This document shows positions 1 through 7,744 of a DNA stretch of 17,186 nucleotides, in pieces. The notes under the pieces are model-generated. The model was not told the origin of the DNA. It made no database searches and was given only the letters and a program-made list of their open reading frames with translations. Position 1 is the stretch's first letter. Each line of letters opens with the position of its first letter. The translations under genes and the position numbers were made by a program. The DNA comes from an uncultured Clostridia bacterium (GTDB lineage: Bacteria; Bacillota; Clostridia; TANB77; CAG-508), in contig CALXQF010000012.1 of assembly GCA_944390505.1 (NCBI GenBank), positions 1-17,186 on the forward strand, given 5' to 3'.

Positions 1-1818
1 GGTGTTTTTGCTGTTTATACTCCAGATATTAGAGCTGCAAGAAGTTCTCACTTAATTACTGGTCTTCCAGATGGTTATGGTCGTGGAAGAATTATTGGTG
101 ATTACAGAAGAGTAGCTTTATATGGTGTAGATGCACTAATAGCTTCTAAACAAGAAGAACTTGCTATTATTGATGTTGATGAAATGACTGAAGAAATCAT
201 TCGTCAAAGAGAAGAAATTCATGATCAAATTGAAGCTTTAAAAGAATTAAAAGAAATGGCTGCAAGTTATGGTTTTGATATTTCTACACCTGCAAAAAAT
301 GCAAAAGAAGCTTTTCAATGGTTATATTTTGGATATTTAGGTGCTGTAAAAGACCAAAATGGTGCTGCTATGAGTTTAGGTAGAACATCTACATTTTTAG
401 ATATCTATATTGAAAGAGATATGAAAAATGGATTATTAGATGAAACTGTTGCTCAAGAATTAATGGATCAATTTGTAATGAAATTAAGAATGGTTCGTTT
501 TTTGAGAGCACCAGAATACAACAGTTTATTTAGTGGAGATCCAGTTTGGGTAACAGAAAGCATTGGTGGTATGGGAATTGATGGAAGAACATTAGTTACC
601 AAAAACAGCTTTAGGGTATTACACACTTTAGTAAATTTAGGACCTGCTCCAGAACCAAACTTAACTGTATTATGGTCTAAAAATTTACCAGAAGGATTTA
701 AAAAATTCTGCGCTGACATCTCTATTAAAACATCTTCTATTCAATATGAAAATGATGATTTAATGAGAATTACATTAGGAGATGATTATGGTATTGCATG
801 TTGTGTATCAGCTATGAAAATTGGTAAGCAAATGCAATTCTTTGGGGCAAGAGCAAACCTTGCAAAAGCTTTATTATATGCTATTAATGGTGGTAGAGAT
901 GAAAAGAGTGGAAAACAAATTACTCCACAATTCGCTCCTATTACTTCTGAATATCTAGATTATGATGAAGTAATGGCAAAATTTGATAATATGATGGAAT
1001 ATGTAGCAAAAACTTATATCAAAGCATTAAATATGATTCACTATATGCATGATAAATATTCTTATGAAGCTTTAGAAATGGCTTTACATGATAAAGAAAG
1101 AGATATTTTAAGAACGATGGCATGTGGTATTGCTGGATTATCAGTTGTAGCTGACTCTTTATCTGCTATTAAATATGCAAAAGTTAAAGTTATTCGTGAT
1201 GAAACAGGTTTAGCGGTTGACTACCAAGTAGAAGGAGATTTTCCTAAATACGGAAATGATGATGATAGAGTTGACTCTATTGCAGTAGACATTGTAAAAA
1301 CATTTATGAAAAAACTAGAAAAACATCATACTTATAAAAATTCAAGAGCTACTTTATCTGTATTAACAATTACTTCTAACGTGGTATATGGAAAAAATAC
1401 AGGAAATACTCCTGATGGAAGAAAAGATGGAGAACCATTTGGACCAGGTGCTAACCCATTACATGGAAGAGATACACATGGTGCTCTTGCTGTAATGAAT
1501 ACTATTGCAAAACTTCCTTATGAATATTCAGAAGATGGTATTTCTTATACCTTCTCTATTACACCAGGAACACTTGGAAAAGATGAAGAAACAAAAGTAA
1601 ACAACTTAGTAAGTATGTTAGATGGTTTCTTTATTCAAACAGGACATCATATTAATGTTAATGTATTTGATAGAGCATTATTAATTGATGCAATGGATCA
1701 TCCAGAAAAATACCCACAATTAACAATCCGTGTATCTGGATATGCTGTTAACTTTACCAAATTAACAAGAGAACAACAATTAGATGTTATTAACAGAACT
1801 ATTCACGAAAAAATTTAG
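1..1818 (+). CDS. pflB: Formate acetyltransferase (pyruvate formate-lyase), 5' end outside window
   Basis: Converts pyruvate and CoA to acetyl-CoA and formate by glycyl-radical chemistry in the cytoplasm of anaerobes. The reading frame is open from base 1, so the first ATG in the window (184) is internal. 605 residues are visible; by comparison with the 760-residue E. coli enzyme about 150 N-terminal residues are missing. The catalytic Cys-Cys pair (IACCVSAM) is at codons 267-268, matching E. coli C418/C419. The glycyl-radical motif RVSGYAVNF is near the C-terminus with its glycine at codon 580, and the protein ends soon after, as expected. All key residues are present, so the enzyme should be active. 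The activase gene pflA follows on the same strand after a repeat-filled spacer. Identification is secure; the promoter lies outside the window. Confidence 0.97.
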   Translation, partial: GVFAVYTPDIRAARSSHLITGLPDGYGRGRIIGDYRRVALYGVDALIASKQEELAIIDVDEMTEEIIRQREEIHDQIEALKELKEMAASYGFDISTPAKNAKEAFQWLYFGYLGAVKDQNGAAMSLGRTSTFLDIYIERDMKNGLLDETVAQELMDQFVMKLRMVRFLRAPEYNSLFSGDPVWVTESIGGMGIDGRTLVTKNSFRVLHTLVNLGPAPEPNLTVLWSKNLPEGFKKFCADISIKTSSIQYENDDLMRITLGDDYGIACCVSAMKIGKQMQFFGARANLAKALLYAINGGRDEKSGKQITPQFAPITSEYLDYDEVMAKFDNMMEYVAKTYIKALNMIHYMHDKYSYEALEMALHDKERDILRTMACGIAGLSVVADSLSAIKYAKVKVIRDETGLAVDYQVEGDFPKYGNDDDRVDSIAVDIVKTFMKKLEKHHTYKNSRATLSVLTITSNVVYGKNTGNTPDGRKDGEPFGPGANPLHGRDTHGALAVMNTIAKLPYEYSEDGISYTFSITPGTLGKDEETKVNNLVSMLDGFFIQTGHHINVNVFDRALLIDAMDHPEKYPQLTIRVSGYAVNFTKLTREQQLDVINRTIHEKI

Positions 1819-1823
1819 TGTCG

Positions 1824-1916
1824 TGTCAGTTCGGGGACGTTTCTTAAAACTGACAAAATGTCAGTTGAAGATACGTCCCTTAACTGACAATTTGTCAGGT
1901 ATGGGGACACATCTTC
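1824..1916. repeat. REP-like cluster of three related inverted-repeat units
   Basis: Three copies of one unit lie head to tail in alternating orientation in the pflB-pflA spacer. Unit A (1824-1855) is bounded by TGTCAGT and ACTGACA and contains GGGGACGTTTCTT. Unit B (1859-1889) has the same borders and carries the core in reverse (AAGATACGTCCC). Unit C (about 1893-1916) starts TGTCAG and contains GGGGACACATCTT but has no right border. A and B are near-perfect inverted copies separated by AAA, so the whole block can fold as one long hairpin or two small ones. Not a classical terminator, since no T-tract follows. Resembles the intergenic repeats often mobilised by REP-associated tyrosine transposases; that link is inference, as no transposase is present here. 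Confidence 0.8.
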
Positions 1917-1955
1917 TGCTGGAAGTAGTTCTCGTAATGCGAAAGGATTGAGATA

Positions 1956-2681
1956 ATGAAAATAGAAAACAAAATTGCACGTATCCATTCATTTGAATCT
2001 TTTGGAACTGTTGACGGACCTGGAATCAGGTTCGTAGTTTTCATGCAAGGTTGTCCTTTAAGATGTAAGTATTGTCATAATAGAGATACTTGGGATTTTC
2101 AAGGTGGAACTGAATATTCTTTAGAAGATGTATTATCTCAAATTCGAAAATACAAAAACTATTTTATGCCTTCTGGCGGTGGTGTAACAATTAGCGGTGG
2201 CGAGCCTTTATTGCAAATTTCTTTTTTAATAGAATTATTTACTATATTAAAGGAAGAAGGTATTCATACTGCTATTGATACTTCTGGCAGTTTTACAATT
2301 ACAGATGATTTAAAAAAACTAATTGATTTAACTGACTTATTTTTATTAGATATTAAATGTATTAATGATGAAATTTGCAAAGATCTAACTGGCGTTTCTA
2401 ATCAAAAAGAACTAGAATTTGCTAGGTATTTAAGTTCTATTGGAAAGTCTATGTGGATTAGGCAAGTATTAGTACCAGGAATTACTGACCATGAAGATGA
2501 TTTATTAAAATTAAAAAATTTCATACATAGTTTAAGTACAGTAAAAAAAGTAGAAATTTTGCCATATCATGATATGGGACGTTTTAAATGGGAACAACTT
2601 GGCTATACTTATCCTTTAGAAGAAGTTCCTATTCCAACTGATGAGGAAGTAAAAAAAGCAAAAGAAATATTGGGAATTTAA
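1956..2681 (+). CDS. pflA: Pyruvate formate-lyase activating enzyme (radical SAM)
   Basis: Radical SAM enzyme that abstracts hydrogen from the PflB active-site glycine, switching the lyase on under anaerobic conditions. The 241 residues match the usual length (about 245). The N-terminal segment SFGTVDGPGIRFVVFMQGC leads into the cluster-binding motif CPLRCKYC (C33, C37, C40), which holds the 4Fe-4S cluster. The SAM-contacting GGE segment lies in GGGVTISGGEPLL. The start is supported by AAAGGA at 1942-1947, eight bases upstream. It follows pflB by 137 bases on the same strand and is closed by the terminator at 2707-2752. The repeat cluster upstream may reduce its expression relative to pflB (inference). 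Confidence 0.97.
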   Translation: MKIENKIARIHSFESFGTVDGPGIRFVVFMQGCPLRCKYCHNRDTWDFQGGTEYSLEDVLSQIRKYKNYFMPSGGGVTISGGEPLLQISFLIELFTILKEEGIHTAIDTSGSFTITDDLKKLIDLTDLFLLDIKCINDEICKDLTGVSNQKELEFARYLSSIGKSMWIRQVLVPGITDHEDDLLKLKNFIHSLSTVKKVEILPYHDMGRFKWEQLGYTYPLEEVPIPTDEEVKKAKEILGI

Positions 2682-2706
2682 AATTAATTAAAGATAAGAT
2701 TTAAGA

Positions 2707-2752
2707 TAAAAAATATAGTGTTTCTTGCTATCGAAAACACTATATTTTTTAT
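2707..2752. terminator. Bidirectional rho-independent terminator
   Basis: A perfect 16-bp stem (2708-2723 with 2735-2750) encloses an 11-base loop; one or two more A/T pairs extend it. Each arm has an A-run outside and a T-run on the other side, so it can work in both directions. It lies between the convergent ends of pflA (+) and the ABC permease (-). Confidence 0.9.
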
Positions 2753-2771
2753 TTTATTTGAGATTTTCTCC

Positions 2772-3614
2772 TTATTCTTTAACTAACTTTTTGGCTCCAA
2801 ATGTAATAAAATAAATCATTCCGGAAATTAGCACAATCATTGGACCTGTTGGTATGTTCCAATAATAAGAAAGAATTAAACCTGAAATTCCAGAAAATAA
2901 TGAAAATAGAATGGAGAACAGATGATATGTTCTCATATTTTTTGCAATATTTCTGCTAGATGCTGCTGGTAAAATAAGTAAGGAGTTAATTAACAAAATT
3001 CCTATCCAGCGAATCGATATCATAACAATAACTGCAATTAGGATAACAAAAATATTATCAATTAATTTTGTGTTCACTCCCCTACTTTTTGCTAAAGTTG
3101 TATTAATACTTGTTACATTTAATTTATTAAAAGTAAAATACCAAAATAGCCCTACTGCAATAAAAGCAAGAAATAGATATAGGATTTCTGTTTCACTAAT
3201 ACTTAATATATCTCCAACTAAATAACTAGAATATTTATTAAAGTTGCCACTTTGTGCTAGCATTGCTAATCCTAAAGCAATGGCAATTGAAGAAAATACA
3301 CTAATAATAGTATCTGCTCCATAGCTTGTTTTATTTTTTACTAAATTTAATAATAATGCAAAAATCACTGCAAAAAATATCATTGAGATATTCATATTAG
3401 AAATTCCTAACACCATTCCTATTGCTATTCCTGTCAGTGCAGAATGTCCCAATGCATCTGAAAAAAATGCCATTTTATTGTTCACAATCATGGTTCCTAG
3501 TACTGCAAAAATTGGTGAAACTAAAATAATGGCAATGAGTGCATTTTTCATGAAGGTATAGTTCATAAATTCAAATGGTAATATGGTTTCTAATATTGTA
3601 TAAATTACTTCCAT
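2772..3614 (-). CDS. Metal ABC transporter permease (ABC-3 family, ZnuB/MntB-like)
   Basis: Membrane-spanning subunit of a zinc- or manganese-type ABC importer. The 280-residue protein is almost entirely hydrophobic, with about eight or nine predicted membrane segments. It shows the ABC-3 family pattern near the N-terminus (MIVNNKMAFFSDALGHSALTGIAIG), where D and H residues are conserved in ZnuB/MntB proteins. The length is typical (260-300). The start is supported by AAGGGG a few bases upstream on the minus strand. It is the last gene of the unit, 63 bases after the ATPase gene. Whether zinc or manganese is carried cannot be decided from the permease alone. Confidence 0.92.
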   Translation of the reverse strand: MEVIYTILETILPFEFMNYTFMKNALIAIILVSPIFAVLGTMIVNNKMAFFSDALGHSALTGIAIGMVLGISNMNISMIFFAVIFALLLNLVKNKTSYGADTIISVFSSIAIALGLAMLAQSGNFNKYSSYLVGDILSISETEILYLFLAFIAVGLFWYFTFNKLNVTSINTTLAKSRGVNTKLIDNIFVILIAVIVMISIRWIGILLINSLLILPAASSRNIAKNMRTYHLFSILFSLFSGISGLILSYYWNIPTGPMIVLISGMIYFITFGAKKLVKE

Positions 3615-3677
3615 TTTTTCCCCTTACTTTGTTCTTATTTTATCAATCTTCTTTTTTTGTATTGCAATCAGTAGTAT

Positions 3678-4415
3678 TTATTTAGACTCATCTCCGAAGC
3701 GATTTCTAAATTCTAAACTATTAAATACTTCTTCTGGTGCTCCCTCTCTTATTACTTCTTTATCTAATAAAATAACTTTGTCTGCATATTTTTTTACTAA
3801 TTCTAAATCATGTGATACCATCAAAATAGACATATCATACTTTTTCTTTAATGCTCCTACTATTTCATAAAAATCTCGTGTTCCATTTTTATCAATTCCT
3901 GATACTGGCTCATCTAAAATTAATAAATTCGGAACTGGTTTTGTTGCTATTGATAATAGTACTCTTTGTAATTCTCCTCCTGATAAATCTCCAATACTTC
4001 TATCAATTAATTTTTCAGCCCCAAAAATTTTTAATTGCTCTTTTATCTCTTGATAAATTTTTTTATCTTTTTTTAGAAACACAGGAACATGACAAATACA
4101 AGAAGCAAATAAGTCATATACTGTTGTTGGCATATGTTTTTCAATGTTGATTGATTGTGGAACATAACCTATTTTTATTTTTTTTGCGACTTTTTCCTTC
4201 ATATCCATAAACGTAATATTTCCAGTATGTTCTACTTCTCCCAAAATAGCTTTTAATAATGTGGTTTTTCCAGCTCCATTTCTTCCTATAATGACTGTTA
4301 ATTGACCACAATGAATATGAATGTTTACATTATGTAATACTTCTTCTTTTCCAAATTTTACACTAATATTATTAATTTTCGTACAATGTAATCCACATGC
4401 TCCTGTTTCAGTCAT
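3678..4415 (-). CDS. Metal ABC transporter ATP-binding protein (ZnuC/MntA-like)
   Basis: ATPase of the metal importer, energising uptake at the inner face of the membrane. Visible motifs in order: Walker A GRNGAGKT (residues 44-51), Q-loop in GYVPQS (near residue 87), ABC signature LSGGE (144-148), Walker B LLILDEP (164-170), and the switch histidine in VSHD (H202). The 245-residue length is normal for this family. An extra N-terminal stretch of about 14 residues with two cysteines (TGACGLHC) precedes the first strand; it could be a metal-responsive tip or the true start could be slightly different, although AAAAGGAAAA upstream supports the start given. It sits between the binding-protein and permease genes. 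Confidence 0.94.
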   Translation of the reverse strand: MTETGACGLHCTKINNISVKFGKEEVLHNVNIHIHCGQLTVIIGRNGAGKTTLLKAILGEVEHTGNITFMDMKEKVAKKIKIGYVPQSINIEKHMPTTVYDLFASCICHVPVFLKKDKKIYQEIKEQLKIFGAEKLIDRSIGDLSGGELQRVLLSIATKPVPNLLILDEPVSGIDKNGTRDFYEIVGALKKKYDMSILMVSHDLELVKKYADKVILLDKEVIREGAPEEVFNSLEFRNRFGDESK

Positions 4416-4527
4416 ATTTTTATTTTCCTTTTCTATGATATTTTATATTGTTGCATGTATTTCAGTGCTATACTTGCATTGAATCCTTCAACCATATATT
4501 TTATGGCAGTTAATTTTCCTATTATGA

Positions 4528-5427
4528 TTAATTTGTATTTATCTGTTTTAAAACTTCTAGGTTTTCTTCCATTGCTTTGATATAAGCATCTGGCTCCAAT
4601 TCTCCTGTCATCGCAGTATTTAATGAATAAATTTTTGCACCAGTTTCATTTGCCAATGTATTAGCATTTTGCTGATTATCTTCTTCTGCTACAAAAATCA
4701 CTTGTATATTTTCTTCTTTCATTTGATGAATGATATTTTTTAAAGTATCTGCTGATAAAGTGCTTTCCTCATGGTCTGTTTCCACATTGATTAGTTCTAA
4801 TCCAATATCTTTTAGTAAATAAGTAAATGCTTCATTTAAACAAACTGCTTTTTGTCCAGTCAAATTTGTCAGTTCCGTTTGATATTTCTGATTTAATTCT
4901 TCTAATTTTGCTGTATAGTCTTGTACATTTTTAGAATAAATCTCTGCATTTTCTGGATTATATTCACTCAATTTTTTTGCAATTTCATTTATTTGTGAAA
5001 TATAATTTGGTATGCTTGTCCATATATGTGCATTTACATGTCCATTTTCTTCCATTTTATTTGTTATATTAACACTAGTATCAGTTACCCTTAAATTCGG
5101 ATATGATGATAAGATTTCTTGCATAAAGCTCTCTAAACCTAACCCATTTTGAACAAATACATTTGCGTTTTCTATTTTCCTCATATCCGCTGCCATTAGT
5201 GTATAATCATGTAAACAGCCAATGTTGGTCTCTGTCATATTTACTAATTCTACACTTTGAGCATCTTGCACTAAATTAGATGTCATAATATAAATTGGAT
5301 AAAAGGATGTTACAATTTTAAAATTAGAGCTTGGTTGTTTTAAAGTTTTTGGCTGATGAGATAAAATCACAATTACTGCAATTGCTATCAATAATATGAT
5401 TAATATCATTAAAATAATTTTTTTCAT
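4528..5427 (-). CDS. Metal ABC transporter substrate-binding protein (ZnuA/TroA family), membrane-anchored
   Basis: Extracytoplasmic binding protein delivering Zn or Mn to the permease. Residues 1-22 form a hydrophobic segment after MKK, followed by SHQP. There is no lipobox cysteine, so it is either anchored by an uncleaved segment or released. The body fits the cluster A-I (TroA) family: H73 in CLHDY is the first metal ligand, with AADMRKIENANVFVQNG following as usual; H134 in NAHIW is the second. At the third position, where ZnuA has H and PsaA has E, the sequence reads LNEAF (N198, E199), so the site is atypical. The usual acidic His-rich zinc loop is absent apart from a weak TDHEES stretch. 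First of the three transporter genes. Family call strong, metal specificity unknown. Confidence 0.9.
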   Translation of the reverse strand: MKKIILMILIILLIAIAVIVILSHQPKTLKQPSSNFKIVTSFYPIYIMTSNLVQDAQSVELVNMTETNIGCLHDYTLMAADMRKIENANVFVQNGLGLESFMQEILSSYPNLRVTDTSVNITNKMEENGHVNAHIWTSIPNYISQINEIAKKLSEYNPENAEIYSKNVQDYTAKLEELNQKYQTELTNLTGQKAVCLNEAFTYLLKDIGLELINVETDHEESTLSADTLKNIIHQMKEENIQVIFVAEEDNQQNANTLANETGAKIYSLNTAMTGELEPDAYIKAMEENLEVLKQINTN

Positions 5428-5485
5428 TATTTAGGTTCCTTTACTATTATTTGTTTTATAATCATAGCACAATTTTCCATTTTTT

Positions 5486-6331
5486 TCAATACTGCAGTGC
5501 TTCTTTTATTTTCTCTATATTGCTCATTACACTTTGGTATCCATATTGATAGCATTTGTCCAGTTTTTGAATATCTAATAATCCTACTTTATCGGTATAC
5601 ACATTTAATATGTAATCACTCATTTCTAAGTTTTCCTCTGCTATTTTACTTCCCATAATATCAATTGTTTTCATCACAATATCCATTAGATTACTATTTT
5701 CGTCAATTTTATCTGCATCAAATTTGACTGCCAATACTTTATCTGCTCCTTGTTTTCTCACTTCATAAACAGGTACATTATCTAATGCCCCTCCATCCAT
5801 AAAAACATGATTTTCTACATAACATGGTGAAAAAACAGCTGGAAAACTACTACTTGCTCTTACTGCTTTTCCAATACTAATATCTTGAATATATTGACTT
5901 CTGTCTGTTACTTGTTGTGGTATATAATTGGTAAATATATATTCTTTTGCTCTCATAATATCTACAGTGGGTATTACTAATGGCATTTTTACTTGATTTA
6001 GGCTAGTAACTCCTTTTATTTTTGCTAATCTATCATAAATTTTTTCAATTGATTCTCCATTATGTAACCCTGTCATTTTCTGTTTTTTTCCAAAAGAATA
6101 ATAAAAATGAGGAATATTATTTACTCCAACAATATCTTTTGCGTATCTTTTAAACAGTTCACAAATTACACAAGGAGGATATCCCACTGCATATAAACTT
6201 GCTACCATACTACCAGCACTAGTTCCACCTATTACATCAATTGGAATATTTTGTTCAATTAATGCTTGTAATACTCCTGCATGTGCAATTCCTCTAATAC
6301 CTCCTCCTGATAAAGCAACACCTATTTTCAC
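5486..6331 (-). CDS. Patatin-like phospholipase (RssA/YchK-type)
   Basis: Predicted serine lipid acyl hydrolase with a Ser-Asp dyad. The anion-hole motif SGGGIRG is at residues 8-14, the nucleophile motif GTSAG at 36-40 (S38), and the catalytic Asp in DGG at 179-181. The 281-residue length is typical of bacterial one-domain patatins. No signal peptide or membrane segment is seen, so it is probably cytoplasmic or membrane-peripheral. The start is GTG at 6331, six bases after GGGAGG (6343-6338), an excellent ribosome binding site. It lies 58 bases upstream of the metal-binding protein gene on the same strand and may be its leader gene. A fragment of the REP-like unit touches its ribosome binding site. 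Substrate unknown. Confidence 0.93.
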   Translation of the reverse strand: MKIGVALSGGGIRGIAHAGVLQALIEQNIPIDVIGGTSAGSMVASLYAVGYPPCVICELFKRYAKDIVGVNNIPHFYYSFGKKQKMTGLHNGESIEKIYDRLAKIKGVTSLNQVKMPLVIPTVDIMRAKEYIFTNYIPQQVTDRSQYIQDISIGKAVRASSSFPAVFSPCYVENHVFMDGGALDNVPVYEVRKQGADKVLAVKFDADKIDENSNLMDIVMKTIDIMGSKIAEENLEMSDYILNVYTDKVGLLDIQKLDKCYQYGYQSVMSNIEKIKEALQY

Positions 6332-6344
6332 GTTTTTCCTCCCT

Positions 6345-6360
6345 TGTCAGTTAAGAGACA
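6345..6360 (-). repeat. Solo fragment of the REP-like unit
   Basis: TGTCAGTTAAGAGACA matches the reversed unit B of the 1824-1916 cluster at 14 of 16 positions. It lies immediately upstream of the GGGAGG ribosome binding site of the patatin-like gene. It has no matching right border, so it looks like a decayed half-unit. Confidence 0.5.
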
Positions 6361-6507
6361 AAATATTTATTTTCATTATTGCCAAATTTACTAAATTTTA
6401 AACATGATTTCCATTTTTTACAGCTTCAAAATGAAATTTCATAAATCATTCAGCACTTTTTTGACATTCTAATATGATTATCCCTATCTATTTTTTCAAA
6501 AAATTAA

Positions 6508-6527
6508 TTCGACACCAGATTTCGACA
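6508..6527 (-). promoter_or_regulatory. Tandem Spo0A boxes
   Basis: The Spo0A recognition heptamer TGTCGAA occurs twice, exactly, on the minus strand (6527-6521 and 6514-6508), reading TTCGACA on the plus strand. The two copies are 13 bases apart start to start. The downstream copy overlaps the -35 position of the promoter at 6522-6554, as in Spo0A-activated promoters of Bacillus. Binding is inferred from the exact sequence match and the presence of sporulation genes in the window. Confidence 0.7.
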
Positions 6528-6554
6528 GTTTTTTCATTTTGCTTATGTTATTAT
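6522..6554 (+). promoter_or_regulatory. Putative Spo0A-activated sigma-A promoter (spoIIG/spoIIE-like spacing)
   Basis: The -10 element is TATTAT (6549-6554), five of six matches, with the extended TGn just before it (6546-6548). No good -35 lies at 17 bases; instead TCGACA (6522-6527, five of six to TTGACA) lies 21 bases upstream and is part of a Spo0A box. Spacers of 21-22 bases with an overlapping 0A box are the hallmark of spoIIE and spoIIG in B. subtilis. Predicted transcription start is near 6561. Confidence 0.6.
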
Positions 6555-6595
6555 GGTGCTGTTACGTACAAAAGAAAAGAGGTGTTTGTTTTACT

Positions 6596-6751
6596 ATGTT
6601 GCCTGAAGAAATAGTTGCTGAGAAATGTGGTACTGTTACAGTATCTGTTTACAAAGATAAAAATAATGATTCTTACTTTTTAATTCAATCTGATAGTGAT
6701 GAAGTAGTTAATGTTGTAGAAGTAATTGAAGATACTCTTTATCTATATTAA
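6596..6751 (+). CDS. Small acidic protein of unknown function (51 aa), Spo0A-linked
   Basis: I do not recognise this protein. It begins MLPEEIVAEKCGTVTVSVYK and is acidic, with alternating hydrophobic residues (TVTVSVY, DSYFLIQS, VVNVVEVIEDTLYLY) suggesting a small beta-rich domain; it has no membrane segment and one cysteine. The frame stays open back to a TTG at 6539, but that start would lie upstream of the predicted transcription start (about 6561), so ATG 6596 is preferred. AAAAGAGGTG (6575-6584) gives a ribosome binding site 11 bases upstream, a rather long spacing. The ORF is framed by a promoter with Spo0A boxes and by a strong terminator in the same direction, which is the main argument that it is a real gene. 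Function unknown; a sporulation or stationary-phase role is inferred from the promoter only. Confidence 0.6.
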   Translation: MLPEEIVAEKCGTVTVSVYKDKNNDSYFLIQSDSDEVVNVVEVIEDTLYLY

Positions 6752-6775
6752 AATTTTTCATTATTCCTATCTAGT

Positions 6776-6828
6776 ATAAGCTGTACATAGAACTTTATTG
6801 TTAAAATTCTATGTACAGCTTATTTTTT
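6776..6828 (+). terminator. Rho-independent terminator of the small + strand gene
   Basis: A perfect 17-bp stem (6776-6792 with 6807-6823) with a 14-base loop is followed by a T-run to 6828. CTAGTA at 6771-6776 and TACTAG at 6828-6833 extend the symmetry outside the T-run. There is no comparable T-tract for minus-strand transcripts, so it serves the + strand ORF ending 25 bases upstream. Confidence 0.88.
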
Positions 6829-6894
6829 ACTAGAACAATATTGGTAACAAAATATTCCCCTACATGAAAATTGCATTAGAATTTAAAAGATAAA

Positions 6895-6924
6895 AGAAAA
6901 AAGTGTTGATTTTTCAACACTTTT
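6895..6924 (-). terminator. Terminator of the rpsF-ssb-rpsR operon
   Basis: An 11-bp stem (6899-6909 with 6914-6924) closes a TTTT loop; on the minus strand it is followed by TTTTTTCTTTTATC. It lies nine bases past the rpsR stop codon. Confidence 0.85.
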
Positions 6925-6932
6925 ACTTATTT

Positions 6933-7211
6933 TTAGTCTTGCGTATATGGTAATACAGCAATTTGTCTGGCTCTTTTTACAGCTAAAGTAATATCTCTTT
7001 GATGAATTGCGCATGCCCCGGTTGCTCTTCTTGGAAGTATTTTTCCTTTATCATTAATGAACTTTTTCAATTGATCTGCATTTTTATAATCTAGTTTTAG
7101 ATTTTTATCTGCACATAATGGGCATACTTTTTTTCTTGCTTTTCTAAATCTAGGATTAAAATCTTCATCGTTGTTTCTATTGTTTTTTCTGTTATTCTTT
7201 TTGTCTGCCAT
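6933..7211 (-). CDS. rpsR: 30S ribosomal protein S18, zinc-binding form
   Basis: Binds with S6 to the platform of the small ribosomal subunit. The core reads KVCPLCADKN, then DKGKILPRRATGACAIHQRDITLAVKRARQIAVLPY, the standard S18 fold (92 residues). Four potential zinc ligands are visible, C30, C33, C67 and H70, so this is the cysteine-containing (C+) type; many S18 proteins lack these residues. The N-terminus is Lys/Asn rich (KNNRKNNRNN) and likely disordered. Last gene of the rpsF-ssb-rpsR unit, the order conserved in Firmicutes. Confidence 0.97.
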   Translation of the reverse strand: MADKKNNRKNNRNNDEDFNPRFRKARKKVCPLCADKNLKLDYKNADQLKKFINDKGKILPRRATGACAIHQRDITLAVKRARQIAVLPYTQD

Positions 7212-7259
7212 TTTTCTTTCCCCCTAACTTTTTAACTCTATCTGAAAATAATCTTTTAT

Positions 7260-7685
7260 TTAAAATGGTAGGTCATCTCCTGAAGAGATTTCAAAATCTG
7301 AACTTGTATTAGTAGAAGGCATTGTTCCAAAGGTTGCATCAAAGCTACCACCGGAATCTCCTTCTCTTTTACTATCTGCGAAATAAGCTTCTTCTGCTAC
7401 TACTTCCGTCATATAGTGTTTTTGTCCTTGTTCATCATCCCAAGTTCTGGTTTGTAGTCTTCCTACAACCCCTACTTGTTGACCTTTTTTAAAGTATTTA
7501 CTACAAAACTCACCTAGTTTACTCCAAGCAACAATATTAATAAAATCAGCTTGTCTTTCTTCTCCTTGTCTTACAAATCTACGGTTAACTGCTAAACTAA
7601 AAGAAGCAACTAAGGTGTTATTTGTTTGTGTATACCTAACCTCTGGATCTCTTGTTAAACGACCCATTAAAATTACTTTATTCAT
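7260..7685 (-). CDS. ssb: Single-stranded DNA-binding protein
   Basis: Coats single-stranded DNA in replication, repair and recombination. An OB-fold (about residues 1-110) begins MNKVILMGRLTRDPEVRYTQ and includes FINIVAWSKLGEFCSKYFKKG. A flexible Ser/Gly/Asp linker follows, then the conserved partner-binding tip DDLPF at the C-terminus. The frame is open to an ATG at 7697, but AAAGG would then lie only one base from the start; ATG 7685 fits the family start (MNKV) and gives 141 residues. It lies between rpsF and rpsR, the normal Firmicute arrangement. Confidence 0.96.
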   Translation of the reverse strand: MNKVILMGRLTRDPEVRYTQTNNTLVASFSLAVNRRFVRQGEERQADFINIVAWSKLGEFCSKYFKKGQQVGVVGRLQTRTWDDEQGQKHYMTEVVAEEAYFADSKREGDSGGSFDATFGTMPSTNTSSDFEISSGDDLPF

Positions 7686-7744
7686 TTTTTGCACCATACC
7701 TTTCTTGATATAAAGGCCCCTATTTTATCTTTTTGTTTTTTTGA

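Noticed and set aside
3851..4150. A + strand open frame antisense to the ABC ATPase gene.
   Set aside because: Runs opposite to a secure gene, hydrophobic low-complexity product, no ribosome binding site: a shadow of the T-rich strand.
4416..4527. A minus-strand frame in the gap between binding protein and ATPase genes with a 20-codon ATG-start stretch (MVEGFNASIALKYMQQYKIS).
   Set aside because: No ribosome binding site, too short, and no recognisable family; treated as chance. Nothing else is seen in this gap.
6332..6538. Search for a promoter or metal-responsive operator for the patatin-metal transporter unit.
   Set aside because: Weak candidates only (TTTAAA with AATAAT on the minus strand); no recognisable Fur/Zur/MntR palindrome.
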